Below are positions 11,905 to 24,882 of a stretch of 64,000 bases of DNA, piece after piece. Below the pieces are notes generated by a model. It searched no databases and was not told where the DNA came from. It saw nothing but the letters and a program-made list of their open reading frames with translations. The translations under genes and the position numbers were made by a program. This DNA comes from Rotaria sp. Silwood1. Its lineage: Eukaryota > Rotifera > Eurotatoria > Philodinida > Philodinidae. Numbering within the stretch: the stretch's first letter is position 1; the number at the start of each line of letters is the position of its first letter. The stretch covers positions 142,994 to 206,993 of the forward strand of contig CAJNOP010000083.1 in the NCBI GenBank assembly GCA_905250075.1, in the 5' to 3' direction.

Positions 11905-13140
11905 TTAGTGTTGCTTCAAATTATATTTTGCGTTCTGCTGTTTATAAGCAATGATTATCAAAAAACGTGGACGACATGCTTTGCAATAAGCAGTATGTGG
12001 CATTGCACAATTTCACCATTAGTTGACGAATGAAGTAAAGAACAATAAAATATTTTTTTCTTGCGTTCTCTGCTCTTTTAACCGGCCTGTTTCTGGACAC
12101 ATCGCTGAAACAAACGTCTAATAAAAGTTTGAAATTAGCTGTGATATAGTGACATATTGAATTTTCCCACACTGATCGTTATTCATGTATATTGGAATTT
12201 TTCAAGTTTCGTTTTTCCTTTCTTTATATGAATTTTCTCATTTCACGTTGGAGATTTTCCATTCGACTGTAATATGTATATATATGTGATCGCACGAGCT
12301 AGTGGTGGTTGTACTCCTTCGGATTCTGTTCTTTCGTATAACTGAGTTTCTGTCTCTATTGTATTCGTTCATCACGTATAAATAAACTAGAGAAGTTCAC
12401 CTAACTTCTAACCTTCTATAACAAGTACAACACGTGACATTAGCACTACCACCCATTGTATAATTTTTTGTATTTATACACAGATCCCACAAGCACGTGC
12501 TTTATTAATGATACATGGCTACACATATTCTAACGTACAATCCATTTTAAATGGTCATACTACAGAGTAGAAATGAAAACCTGTGCGTTTTGACAGTATG
12601 TAATCTTCAGGAAGACAAAAACAAACAGTTTTCTCCTTGATTATGATTTGTTGTTCTTTTCCTTGAGGTAGCAACCAGAATGAGACCTGTCTGGATTGGC
12701 GAGTGTCTGAATGAGGTATCGCTGAGCAAGATACCTCTTATATCAATTAAAAACATTTTGTTCTGCTCATGTTCATGGCGTTTTTTTATAGACGACCTGC
12801 CCTCTTTCTAAACTGTAGGATTCCCTACCTTGAACTATAGATATTGGTGAAGCATTTTTTCTTTGTGATCATTCACTCATTCTCTGCAAGTAACATAAAT
12901 TTCGAGCATCATTTCATAGCATTATTGAGTGTGACATTCGATAAAGTTTGCTTCGTAATCTGTTGCTATTTGATATTTCTTTGAAACTATGAGAAAAGTA
13001 TAAATACGAGTCTTTGCAATATTTGCGAAATAAAATAAGAGGAAAAATCTCAGAAGGTTTTCTTTGAAAAAATGTAACAGATGAAGAGACATGTTCTCAA
13101 TCAAAACAATTGTAATAAAGAATAAAGTTCTTATATTATG
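11905..13140. other. Intergenic, upstream of the vWA/RING gene
   Basis: No gene recognised. The hairpin GAGGTATC / GATACCTC with a 9-base loop lies near 12714-12738. Promoter elements cannot be assigned. Confidence 0.45.
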
Positions 13141-13270
13141 TGACGGTGTGGATGGGTGTAGGTGGGTGTGAGCGTAGGTAGGTGTGGGTAGGGTGTGAGT
13201 TTGAGTATAGTTAAAGGAAAGAGCGGGACCCAAACCCAACCACCCACACTCATACCCATAGCCACACCCT
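13141..13270. repeat. G-rich/C-rich quasi-palindrome
   Basis: A left half rich in GGTGTGGG and TAGGTGGG words is followed by a right half rich in CCCACAC and ACCC, so the halves pair imperfectly around 13215-13230. Several runs of three or more G give quadruplex potential on one strand and again on the other. The words resemble the bdelloid telomere hexamer TGTGGG but are too irregular to be a telomere tract. Confidence 0.55.
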
Positions 13271-14915
13271 AATTTCATTTTAGACAAGCAAAAAATCAAT
13301 TACTTCAATTTTTATTGATCTCCTCATGTATTTGGCACTATCCATATAAATCGTTTGATCTATCTTAGCTTTCTTCTCTCATGGTGATACATAACGGTGT
13401 ATAACATCAAATATAGGTGCCATGGAAACAGGAACACATGTGACGAAACATACATATGTGGGATATAGCAGCTGGCGTACGTGTTACAGAAAACTGGAAT
13501 AGCTGGCGTCTGCCGTTCTAGCATTTGTATGTGATTAGTTTGATAACGCTTAGGAGCTTATGCGAGTTCCATATTTCATTCCCGAATGAGTCGCATCAAC
13601 AAATTGTTTTGTTCGAACAACTACTATGAGTCGATTGTAAGTCTACAACAAACAGAAATTCTTGACATTAGTACAATAGATAAATTAATCAATCGAATAA
13701 GATTCTCGTCATGTGCATTTCAGAATGTGAATGTTTTTCATTCGTTGATTAAAAAATCGTTAACTCGTAACTCATTTTATTTTGAGTTTCATTGTGATTA
13801 TTGCATTTCGATGTCAACTAAATAATCTGACAAATGCCATCATGCATCTCATTTAGAATGAGAAAAGAGTCAACCGAACAATATGCTTTCTTGTCCATGA
13901 ATTTGTATTGTCTTTGATAATTCTTATAGAGAAGAAATTTGAAAGCGATTATTTTCATTTCATCTGACCGTTATTGATCATCATCACTGTACAATAAATA
14001 TACATCGAACAATTATTGAGTATAATATTGCTCTTTTTCAAGTATTTGACGTCAGTCTTACTGATGCAATCAGATCTTTAAAAAGTATCAAACTTCGTAG
14101 TAGTAAATGGATCACTGCAGTTGACAGATTCATTGTAACAAATGATCAGTAAGAGGAATTCAATAATCTTTTGATATTGTTCATCATTTTAGGCATCAGT
14201 TGTTTTCTCAATCTCCATCAATTCTTCTTCAGAGGTCAAGCAAAAAATTCAAAGACATGTGACTGACAATGGAATAAAACTTATTGTAAACCGAGTCATC
14301 ATGTAATCTGGCATTTGATTTGATGATAAAGTAGTATTTTCTTACTTGCTTGATGAATATTCATCAAGATATTCATGCATTATTGTCTTTCTCATTCACG
14401 ACAACAATCATGAGTACACTATTTTTTCTCTTGTTTCGTAAGAATCAACATTTCAATGCAACATAGTTCTCTTTCTTCGTTGATGTCAATTACTTAACAT
14501 AATGAACTTCATTGTTTTTGAATTAACAGAAGAAAAGGTTTTCGATTTTTCAACTGTTGTCCATAATAAATAGTCGATATGGGTTGGTATTTTTTGAATA
14601 ACTCGAGATCAAAAGTGATAGAGATGTGCAGTTTTCACGATTTGAAAGAGTGATATCGAGAGTATCTATCTATGGAGTACTTACTAGATTTTGCAGAGCT
14701 CTTTCATGACTACTTTTAAACTGATCTTTTTTTTTTGTTATCTTTTTTCATAGAATGTCACAACGATTTCAACTCAAATTACTCACAGATGTAGTCGAAA
14801 CTACCCTATATTCCTACAGAAATAATAATGTTCTTTAAAAAAATCCTGTTCTAGAAAATGATGGAAAAAACAACTCAAAATTGTATCGCGAACTTATAGT
14901 GGCTGGGCTACATTT
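13271..14915. other. Intergenic, no gene recognised
   Basis: AT-rich. A perfect 20-base palindrome, CTTGATGAATATTCATCAAG, lies near 14349-14368. Confidence 0.45.
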
Positions 14916-14994
14916 GTGTGGGATGTGAGTTTGATCGAAGAGACAATCCACACTCGTCCATACCCAAATCTTCATCAAACCCCACACTTACATC
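14916..14994. repeat. Imperfect hairpin with GTGTGGG / CCCACAC arms
   Basis: The left arm, GTGTGGGATGTGAGTTTGAT (14916-14935), pairs with an ATCAAACCCCACACTTACAT-type right arm at about 14974-14993. It is of the same GT/CA-rich type as 13141-13270. Confidence 0.5.
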
Positions 14995-15187
14995 TATATC
15001 TACCCTCAAAGTATTCAAAACAGAATTTACTGATAGAACTTGATGAAAAACGAGCTTTTTTCTATGTCATTTATGATCATATGCTGGTTGATGGAAAATA
15101 ATTCTATTGAAAACTATTTTATTATTGAATCACTTATATGAAAGTATAATGAAAACATTAATGCAATGTCATTTAAAAAAAAATTCA

Positions 15188-16898
15188 TCACTTTTGATCA
15201 ATGTAGAACTTTTGTACTCGATGATTTCTTGGATCACTGACATAGAGGTTTCCCTCTTGATCAAATGATAAACTGATAGGATAAAAGAGTTGATTCGATT
15301 GACTTCCTTCACCATTTCCACCAACGATGACACTTCCCTGTTTATCGCCTTGAGGCCAACGCATGATTCGATGATTCATATCATCAGCGATGTAGACAGT
15401 ACCTTCTTGATCCACGGCAATTCCTTGAGGATAATTTAACTGTGTAAGATCGTTTCCGTGACCTCGACCACCAGCTACAACAATTCCTTCTTTTTCGCCT
15501 GCTATCCACTTCATTACACGATGGTTATTGGAATCTGATATGTACACGGAATAATCTCGATCGACAACGACGTATTTTGGACCAGTTAACTGATCGAGAC
15601 GATTCCCAGGTCCATTGCCACCCGCAACCACTTTTCCTTGGTTTTCTCCCATTCGATATTGTCTGACTTCATGCTTATCATAATCAGCAACATAGAGATT
15701 TCCATCATCGTCCATTGTCAAGCCCCAACATCCAATATTTGAAATGATCATTTCTCCATTTTCACCATTTTGACGAGGCCATCGAACTACTCTTTTATTG
15801 CCACGATCACAAATGATGAGACAAGCACGATCTTTATCAATAATTACATCACTCGGATTGTCCAACTGATCAGGACCGTTTCCTTGTCCATTTCCACCGG
15901 CCACAACTCGACCAGTCGTTGCACCATACTTCCATTCGACAATACGATGATTCGAGCCGTCAGCAATATAAATAGTTTGATCTTCATCAACGCACAAACC
16001 TTGTGCATAGTGAAGTTGATTCATTTCACTACCTTGTCCATTTCCACCCGCCAAAGTGACACCATTCTGAATCCATTTAACATTCGCATTCCCATTTGCA
16101 TTGTGTAGAAATGGTGCTGAAGAAAAAAACGACAATTTCGTCCATTAATAATATATAAATGTACGTCGATAAAAATCAATATTTAAAGTAGAGAACTTTG
16201 ATCAAGAGATAGAGAAAAAAGAATAATACGAGTGTGGATATAATTCCTCCTTTCAATACTAATCGCTCGAACATTCACGAACACATTCATACTCACACCC
16301 AAACAGTTCATTTTTGTCATCCGAGAAATCAAGGTAAAAAAAGCCCTTTGGATTTTTCAATTTTAATTAGAATGCATAACTTACTTTTCATTTTAAGACA
16401 AATTTTATTAATGAAAGATGTTGAATCTTCTTCGATATTAAAATTTGATGGATTGTTGAGAATATCTTTCAATTGTTTAAGTTCTTCGTTGAAAAAGTAA
16501 ATGTCCGTATCGATAAAATCTTCCTCTTTGCGACATTTAATAAGTCGATCTGTCAATTGTTTCAATTTAAGTTGGAGATCCGTGGCAAATGTGACGACAC
16601 ACGATGCGAGTTCATTACGAACTTCATTGGCCACTTGTTGAATCTTTTCGATCGATTCACGTTCCCATTTATCGATTTGTTTAATTAATTCATGATTTTG
16701 GGACTCCGCTTTTTGTTCATCGATTTCAATTTTGAATTCTGTAAATTGATGTTCGATTGCACCTAATTCTTCGCTCAGATCATTATGATGTTCGAACATG
16801 TGATTAAAACAGAAATTCTGAGAACATCCAACACATTTTACTGCGTTTTTTGGTTCTTTGCATTTAACACAAGCAGTTTTGCCAGTCGCTGTTGCCAT
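15188..16898 (-). CDS. B-box zinc finger, coiled-coil, six-NHL-repeat protein
   Basis: Predicted 480-aa TRIM-NHL-like protein without an N-terminal RING. Residues 10-38 carry a B-box-like zinc cluster (C10, C13, C22, C25, C30, H33, H37/H38). Residues about 40-165 are highly charged and helical, consistent with a coiled coil. Six NHL repeats follow (about 185-480), each with a DxxGxxYVAD...NHRV-type core and a GGNGxG linker, enough for a six-bladed propeller. Two exons: 16385-16898 and 15188-16116. The 268-nt intron has donor AAAA/GTAAGT and acceptor TTCTTCAG, phase 1. Animal NHL propellers of this kind bind RNA or protein partners. Without the RING, an E3 activity is unlikely, so a scaffold role is more plausible (inference). 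The start ATG at 16898 directly precedes the zinc cluster. Confidence 0.9.
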
Positions 16899-19800
16899 TT
16901 GCAGATCTACTTTAGAAAAAACTGCCGTTAGAACAGTCCCTTCGGAGTCAAAGTGTGAAACACGATGTAGCTATTATTTGTTCTTTGATGGTCTCTGGAG
17001 GTCATCTGCCACGGTCTGCATGGGGAGAGAAAGAGAGCGAGAAGAAGCGTGAGTGTGCGTGCAGAGTAGGTGCGGATGTAGTCTTGTGGGTGTAGTTGTG
17101 AAAGAGTGTAAATATTTATTTTATATAGACCCACATCTCATGACCCTATGTGGATTTACATATGCCGCTGTCCTTCTCGTGATTTTGAATGTCGCTCGAA
17201 ATTTGTCATTGGCATTGTCCTACTTGGCTGGATGGTCGGGACTTTAGTGCAGTTCCTATTGTCCGTGTTTTTGAGCGCATACTATTTTTATGCCTTGACT
17301 TACAACGATTCGTATGATATTTGATGCTGTCAAGTCTCATCCTTACATATTACTTTATTATCCGAAGCTTCGTAGGATCATTACTAATGAATTGCTTTAT
17401 GAGTCTGAGTTTCCCAACATCATCCTGACACAGTGATGGAAGAATCGAAATTTTACACACTTAGGTGATGAAAGCCGTTCCTCTAGCTGCGTTACATCAG
17501 TGAATGAGCGCCAAGTTTTTAGACATTAATACTACGGTTTTTGCTGTGAGCAGAAACTTTTCACTCTTATGGTCACGATTTGCTCCGTATCTGCAAAGCA
17601 TATAGTGTCCAGGCCCATATAGAACCCAATGGACTCTATCTTTTTGGCAGGTTTTTATCTACATCTGTGCAGATTGATTTACGACCGAAAACTCTTAAAT
17701 TATTACTCTTATCAACAACTAAATTTGGCCGTTTTCTCCCTTGTCTTTTTATAGAGGGCACATAAATTCGTAGTTACATTATATTGATTTAGGTTTCTTA
17801 TCTTTTTAATAACTAAAATTGATAAATAAAGTAGGAGTAAAAAAGAACAGACTGACGAATCATGTTAGATATAGGCAACACCACAGCATTAAGATGAATG
17901 CATGATCAAAAAATTATGAGAGATCTAAGGTATAGGCAATGAACACAACAGATCAATGGCATACGAAAACAAATCAATTGGCTTAACTGCAGTCGATTAT
18001 GAATGTCAATACTATATCTATCTTAATCGTTGCCAATGTTCGCAACGTCTTGGCGCAAAGTGGCTACATAACTTTCATTATAAATTCTTTTGCTTTTCGA
18101 ATATTTCTAACAGTTTACTCACTACGTTTAAGCTATTAAAATCCGAATGTTCTTCGTAATTTCAATGACGAATTGCGGTTGATATAGTTCTTTTGTGTTT
18201 CTCACCGTTGACTTGCTTTGTTTTCGACTGATTCTTTTTTTTACTTTTGCAGCATGGTCAACCTTTATCTTCCGTTTCTGTCTGTCTTTAGTTCTTTTTT
18301 TTATTGTCTTTTTTAATTCTTATCAAATAAGCATTCTTTTGAGAAGGACTGCATATAGCAACAGTCAAACAATTTATGAGAAGAGAAAACAATAAGTGAT
18401 GATAAAGAAGCAAAGAAAATTCATACTTGCTCAATAAAATTCATTCCATCTAGAGTACATGAATTGATTTTTGTTTCTGTACGATTTGAAGTGGTTAGTA
18501 TCCTTCAAAAATAGACGATGACTAGCAATGCAACATTTCATTGCATCTCTATATAATTATTCAATTATTGCTAGTTAACTAACAGACCTAACCTAAAACA
18601 GATTTTTAAATTTATTTCATATTGAAATAAATAAAATTTACATTATCATAACAGGAGGAAATTTTTCTTTAAAATGAAACAAACACTGAAAATTTTTAAG
18701 TATAATCCATTTTTTCATTTACATAACTATTTTAAAAGATTCGACGCTTCATCTTATTTCTCAATAACAAAGAGAAAAATGAAAACCATTTAGCTTGTTC
18801 AATTGAATTTGAACTTCAGAACTAAGTACATTACCAAAGTAGTATTTGGAACACAAACTTCGTTTATTTTTTAACAAAGCCTTGTGAGAAAAACCATATA
18901 ATCTTTCAAGATGGTCTATAACCAATATAAAAATCGAAATGTTAAACATAATTATGTAAAATACTGATGAATATTTATGAGATCTCCTAGAATGCGTTCT
19001 GTTAAAAATGGAAGAACAAGTAAGATTTATAAAACAAATGGCATTGTTAACATTTTTTGAGGTCTTATTTTCAAAGTTTATAATAGTCAAGCGATACTGG
19101 TAGAGAGTAAATCAAATTGCCATGAAATTTCCTATGAATTTTTTCAGAAGTCAATCAGATACGCACATATATATTCAAAATATGTCAACATTACAGAACA
19201 TGATCAGGACGCGAGTGTAGTATTACGTAAATATGCACATATTAAGAGCTGTTTAAAAACAAAATATAGATTAGAATTTTTTGCCATTAGAAAACTCAGT
19301 GTATGATATCAGCATGTTATATTTTAAGAAGATTTTTTATTGTAAAACTACTTGTGACATTAGGCAAATAACACAGAGATTCGATAATAGTGAAATATTT
19401 ATTGTCTTGTGACTACAGACTATGTCAAGACCTATTATTGATTCCTTAATAAGAATGCAGATATTGAAATGAAATTTGAAATAATCAACAATAAAAAAAA
19501 ATGTAAAAAAAATGATACCTCGTTTAATCTAATTATTTTGTGTTTTCTTTTCAATATCAAATATCAATAATTTTCAATTATATTCTATACACAAATACGT
19601 TTGTCAATTGATCTTCTATCAATACTTTCAAAATTATATGAAAATACAAAACAAAATTTATTAATTATACCTCTTAATCTTTTATTGGATCATAAAGAAG
19701 AATAAGTAATAGAGATATCGATTTATTTTTCTTTTATTTGTTGCTTTTTATAGTATTAAACTAAAGAAAAAGAATGTTTTTTTTTGTAGACGGCAATCGA

Positions 19801-20898
19801 TAAATAAAAATGAAGATCTTTCTGAAGTAAATTAAAGTTTTTCTTCTGCTGTTAAAAGTTTTGCATTTTTTTTAAGTTGAAATTATTTAATTTTAAGAGT
19901 GAATATATGAACATTTCTTGTATTAACTACGAGTAAGTTTCGAAAAAATTTAAAAATAGTGAAAATTTTGCAAAGTTTTACCTATCAAATGAAATCAAGT
20001 GCTAATTTATTCTTTTTTGTATGCTATGAGAATTGAAGAAGAAATATTTTTCATAGCTATTTTTTGTTTGATCCATTACGAAACATTTCATTCATTGCAA
20101 ACACTTCGATATCACAAGCGAAAAGGCAGGAATATAAGTCTCTTAGAAAAATTGATCCTTACTGAAAAATATAAGAAAATCTCGATTCATACAGTAGTCG
20201 CCAAAATTCCTGCCTTACGGTCTTCAAAAGCGGACAGTACAATTGAGCTAATAACTCTGGTATACATCAACCATTCAAGATCAAATTAGTATCTGCAATC
20301 AGAGTTCACTGAATTCTATTTACAGTAAAAACATGACGAGAAATAGTTAAGGTTTAAATAGCTTTCATCTATGAGCAGGAGTTTTGGCGTCTACTGTAAT
20401 TGATTTGTAAATTCATTTAAGATGCATAATAACAGGAACTAGACCTATTTGCATTTTTAAAATTGACTTCATGATCGATGAGGCTTTAAAAGAGTAACGA
20501 TAGTTTTCTATTTCTTGTAGCACATCGATGTGTCTGTTTTCTTTGTCTGGTGTGCCTCTCCTTTTTCCTTTGCATCGAAAAGACAAATCATAGGCATATG
20601 ATCCCGTGTGTTGTTCCTGCGTTTATCCATAGGTTGACTTCTATGTTGTGTGGGTAATGGAGTGAGACGTCTACTCACTACACTCATTACATACTCCATA
20701 CTCACACTCCTTTATTTTCTTACGTAGAAACTGGTTAATTTATTGCTTGCTTAGAGAATTGCATGATTATATTTTTAAAAAATCGACAAACAAATTTGAA
20801 GAAACAAAACCAGTAAAATTGCTGTTTGTAAAGTTATTAAAAAAATAAGAAGCATCTATTCGGAATTGTGAATAGAACAGATAAATTGTCTCATAAAA
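16899..20898. other. Intergenic with GT-rich tracts, no gene recognised
   Basis: About 4 kb without a domain-bearing ORF. A GT-rich tract (GTGAGTGTGCGTGC ... TTGTGGGTGTAG) lies at about 17045-17100. A small hairpin lies near 20646-20710 (GTAATG ... CATTAC around AGACGTCT) and includes TGTGTGGG. The remainder, especially 18.5-20.0 kb, is very AT-rich. Confidence 0.45.
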
Positions 20899-23800
20899 CT
20901 AATCCTGGACAATCTGTGCAACCATTTTTCCTTGTGCTCTTCTTGATTTTGATCGATCGTACATTGCATGTAATTCTTCTAGTTTATAAAAGTTGTACAC
21001 ACGATCAATTATAGATTTCATTTTTCCCATTTCAATATAATTCATTCTCATGTCGTCCAAATGACGATAATCTTGTTTCAATGCATGAAATATGTAAGAT
21101 GGTTCTTGTCCGATCAAAGACCAAAATTTACGATTAATAACACCAGCACTCACCGTAACAATATTTTTTACTGTTAAATTTGAATGTGGATCGTCACCAA
21201 CGATTGTAACGAAGCGATCACCTGGTTTTAATATTTGTTGGGCTGATTCCCACTGTTCTTGTCCTCCAACACAATCAAAGACAACATCATAATTTTGATG
21301 ATGAAGTAATTCACCAAAGTTGTATGTTGTATAGTCGATTACTAGGAGATCGTCATGGTTAGACTTCGTTACTTCGCTTACATTTTCGATTATATTGTAT
21401 CCTGAAATAAATAGAAGAAAGATATGTACAGTATAGGAGAAGAAGTATTCATATTCGTAGAGTCCATTCGGTCCAAGCTAGACTTATCGAATGCCAAACA
21501 ACCAGATATTCTATTAAAAACAGTTTCGCAGTCTACCTAAGCAAAGTGTTCGAACATAAGCGATAAATGATAACCAATAAAAATTCTATGGCAAACAGTT
21601 TTAGCTTGCTTGATGTATGAAGTATTATTTCAGTAACTTCTACATGAGCGTTGATGGGAATCTTGGAAAAGTGAACCATATTTCCGACTAATTTTAGCCA
21701 ATTTTCTTAAAATTTTCTTCAGTAAATGCCCGGATCTGATCAAGTTTTCTTTGAAAATTCACGGCCATGGTCGTGAATAAAGAAGAGCTCCATGTTGAAG
21801 TCATCCCAAACCATAGAGACTTCTCTACATATCATGGTTACAGCGGATTGGAGTCCTCTATATGTGACACGATATAGACATGTAAACCTTTGTTTATTAA
21901 TAAGAAAATAGAGGTTAACGCATATAAATAGTCGAAAATTAGGTACGTTGCAAAAACGACTTTTATTAGATCTCAAAAGAAAAAACCACTGTTATCATCG
22001 TAGACCACTTGCATTAAGGCCTGTTGACTTCGGGTTGCTGCTTGCAGTCAGAGTTTATCAGATTCTATTTGTAGTCCAAATAGTAGACAAAATGATCGAA
22101 GTTTATGTAATTTGTACCCTTTAGCAGGGTCTCTTACTACTACCATGTACTTACATAAACATTTGATGTACAAATTGTGCGAACTGAAAAATGGAAACCA
22201 CTTACAAAGGTGATGCGTACTAGTACAAACCTCACTTAATGATAACCCTTTGAGTGCGAGGGGATAAGAACTCTTATCCTGAAATCTCAGGGTCTAAATA
22301 GCTTTCATAGATACGACAGATTTAGTTTTACATAAAATGAAACGTATGTTTATTTGTTTTTATAATATTTGCATGGCCAAGATCAGTTACTATTACTGAT
22401 GATTATTGGTGTCTCTTTAAAAATAAACATTGATTTGAAATTTTAAAAAATTCCTTTTATTCAAAAAAAACTAATATTGAACCGGATGGATAAAGATTTT
22501 CATAAAACACGAAGAGAATGCATTTACATTCTCCAACAAATAACGAGTTGGATACATGATACATGATGTATCAATTAGAGATTCTACATTCAGATTATAT
22601 CTACACTACAAACTGTTCTGATTCTGCAATAACATTCACGAAAACATGCTCTAAAAAGTTCGTTCGAAAGTCAGAATACTCAGAAATACAACAAGGACTT
22701 CAAAATGTGGATAATAATGTGACATTCCAGCTGTTTGTTAAAAAGATCAATTGAGACAATTTCGAGACAAAATTGCTCTTTAGAAAATTCTAACACATAG
22801 CCTCATATTGACTTAATAAGAAATCCAAAGACTTATTGCTGATATCATGTAGATTCAACAATATGGCGCTTAAAATAAGGATCCTCAGAAGCTTAAAGAA
22901 CGTTTTATCAACAAATATCTATAATAATTCTTGTCAAAAACATGCTTTTCAAAAAAGTGGTCAACTGAAGTTCTTTAGAAATAGATTTATTTCTTCTTTT
23001 CCTTTAAATATTTTGTTTCAAAGAGCAACAAATGATTAAATCATCATTACAGTTACAGTCCAATATTGAGTACAAGAAAAGAACAAATCATATCTCGCTG
23101 TGCTCATTATATTAGAATAGATTGTTAACTCACTCCGTTTTTACTAGTTGAACTATTTAAGAAGACATATTCATGCGATAAAAACAGTTGTTTTATGCTC
23201 GTCAAAGTCGTTCAATACCGTAACTTGCCAATTTAAATTATATCAAAAAAGACCTAGAATGGTCGAGAAAAATCTAGTAATTGTCTCAAAATAGATCTGT
23301 AGATGGATTGTCTTCAAGCTCTATGCAACAACATTAATCACATTGTGACTGTAATGCATATAGTTCTCTCTATCATACCTAACTTCTTAATTGTATCCAT
23401 GTTTCTTGATGAACTAGTACATGCAACATGAGCTCCTATTGCCTCTGCCATCTGTATTCCAAATAATCCCACTCCTATGAAGCAACCACAATAAACACTT
23501 TTAAATCTCGTGTGATTTGCCTTGTTCAAAAAATGCTACATCAGCTGTTTCAACAGCTAATGATACAGCTGCTGCTTCAGTAAACGATAGATTTGTTGGT
23601 TTCAATGCAAATAATGATTCATCACCATGGACGTACTCAGCAAAGGCATTTCCATAGCCCATATTACCATATACTGCATCATCGATTTTTAAACGTTTAA
23701 CTGACGAATGGATATCAGCGACTATGCCCGAACAATCCATGCCTGTATAAACAAAGAAAAAGGAAAGATCTTTCAGTTCTCTAAATGAGATAAAAGAGAC

Positions 23801-24882
23801 TAAAGTGTGAGTTGACCTAGCTAATTATGTATTCATTCAACAATTCTAATCTGCTTAAAACTTGATCTAAAATTAAGGAAACTTTAATTCTGATAATTCA
23901 TGCAAAATTCTCTTTCGAGAACAATTCAAGGCACACTGATCACTACGTGTACAGGAGTTCACACATATTTTGTCAGCGTCTATCTTGAAGAAGTTCTCAC
24001 TTGAATAGAGACTATTATCACTAAACTGTGTACAAATGGCTGCTGTTTAATGAAGGCTCACACTTCAGTCATAAATAAGACATTATATTTATTTTTTCAC
24101 AACGTTTCGATTTGCAGATTCAGTGTTCATCAGAGAGGATACATAATCAATGAAGAATCAAATTAAAAGTTCCGAATTCGAACAAAACTTTCTTTTGATA
24201 AGTAAAGCTTATCTATGTAAATATAGATGCGTACACAATAAAAGGTGATTTTGCTTTATGGCAAAACATGTTTTACTTTCTCATATTATATTATTCTATT
24301 TCCTAACTTGTACAATTTACAAATTACAACATAAGAACAGAAATGAAAATAAGAAATAAACAGAATAAAAACAATTTATTTTGTCAAAGACAATTTCTTT
24401 AGTCATAACAGCAAAGAAACTTTGGATTTAAATTAATCAATTTTTTGTATTCATTACTGAAGAATAAACTTAAAAATCGAAACATTTAGAAATAAAAATT
24501 ATGATGATATCGTACGAAAGAACAGCGTTCAAGCAAATTTAAAAGCAAAATGGGTATTCTATTTTCGTCTTTTACCATGACATATCTATACAACGTATTC
24601 TTCTTGTCTGCATTACTATTTTTTATTATCTGGTATATTTGAAAACGCATATGTTTTAATAATTGATATATTTCCATTTAATAATTTCCAATCAATAGCA
24701 TTGATTGATACAGCATGATTTCTTACCAACACCTGCGATGCTTTCACTTCTTTTGGTGTGGGTACATCTGATTTCAATTGCAATACATATTTTGCATCAA
24801 CATAACCAAGTTGTTGTGCTGCTATCATTACATCGGGTATGTTATTGCCAATATTACCGACTGCTGCTGAGGACTGCTGCAT
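20899..24882 (-). pseudogene. Quinone-oxidoreductase-like MDR gene, decayed
   Basis: A medium-chain dehydrogenase/reductase of the zinc-free quinone oxidoreductase type, which in intact form uses NADPH to reduce quinones or enones. Exon 1 (24630-24882) gives the GroES-like start with SINAIDWKLLNGN. Exon 2 (about 23379-23742) gives GMDCSGIV through VSLAVETAD and the Rossmann segment. Exon 3 (20899-21401) gives YDVVFDCVGG and KPGDRFVTIVG and ends GKMVAQIVQD. Phases fit across both introns. Lesions: the exon-1 donor reads CAG/ATAATA, so the obligatory GT is lost (24629); a single-base insertion near 23499-23507 shifts frame just before the nucleotide loop; that loop reads CGCFIGVG where a Gly-rich GxSGGVG is expected. 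Introns of 887 and 1977 nt are far longer than those of the window's intact genes. Downstream coding is otherwise open, so the decay looks recent. Sequencing error could explain one lesion but hardly all. Confidence 0.82.

Noticed and set aside
13141..13270. True telomere or telomere scar
   Set aside because: The hexamers are irregular and genes continue on both sides, so only resemblance is claimed.
12922..13299. 125-codon minus-strand ORF with His/Pro/Thr-rich segment
   Set aside because: The odd composition comes from the GT/CA-rich quasi-palindrome at 13141-13270. No domain or splice support.
15770..16108. 112-codon plus-strand ORF
   Set aside because: Antisense shadow of the NHL repeat exon.
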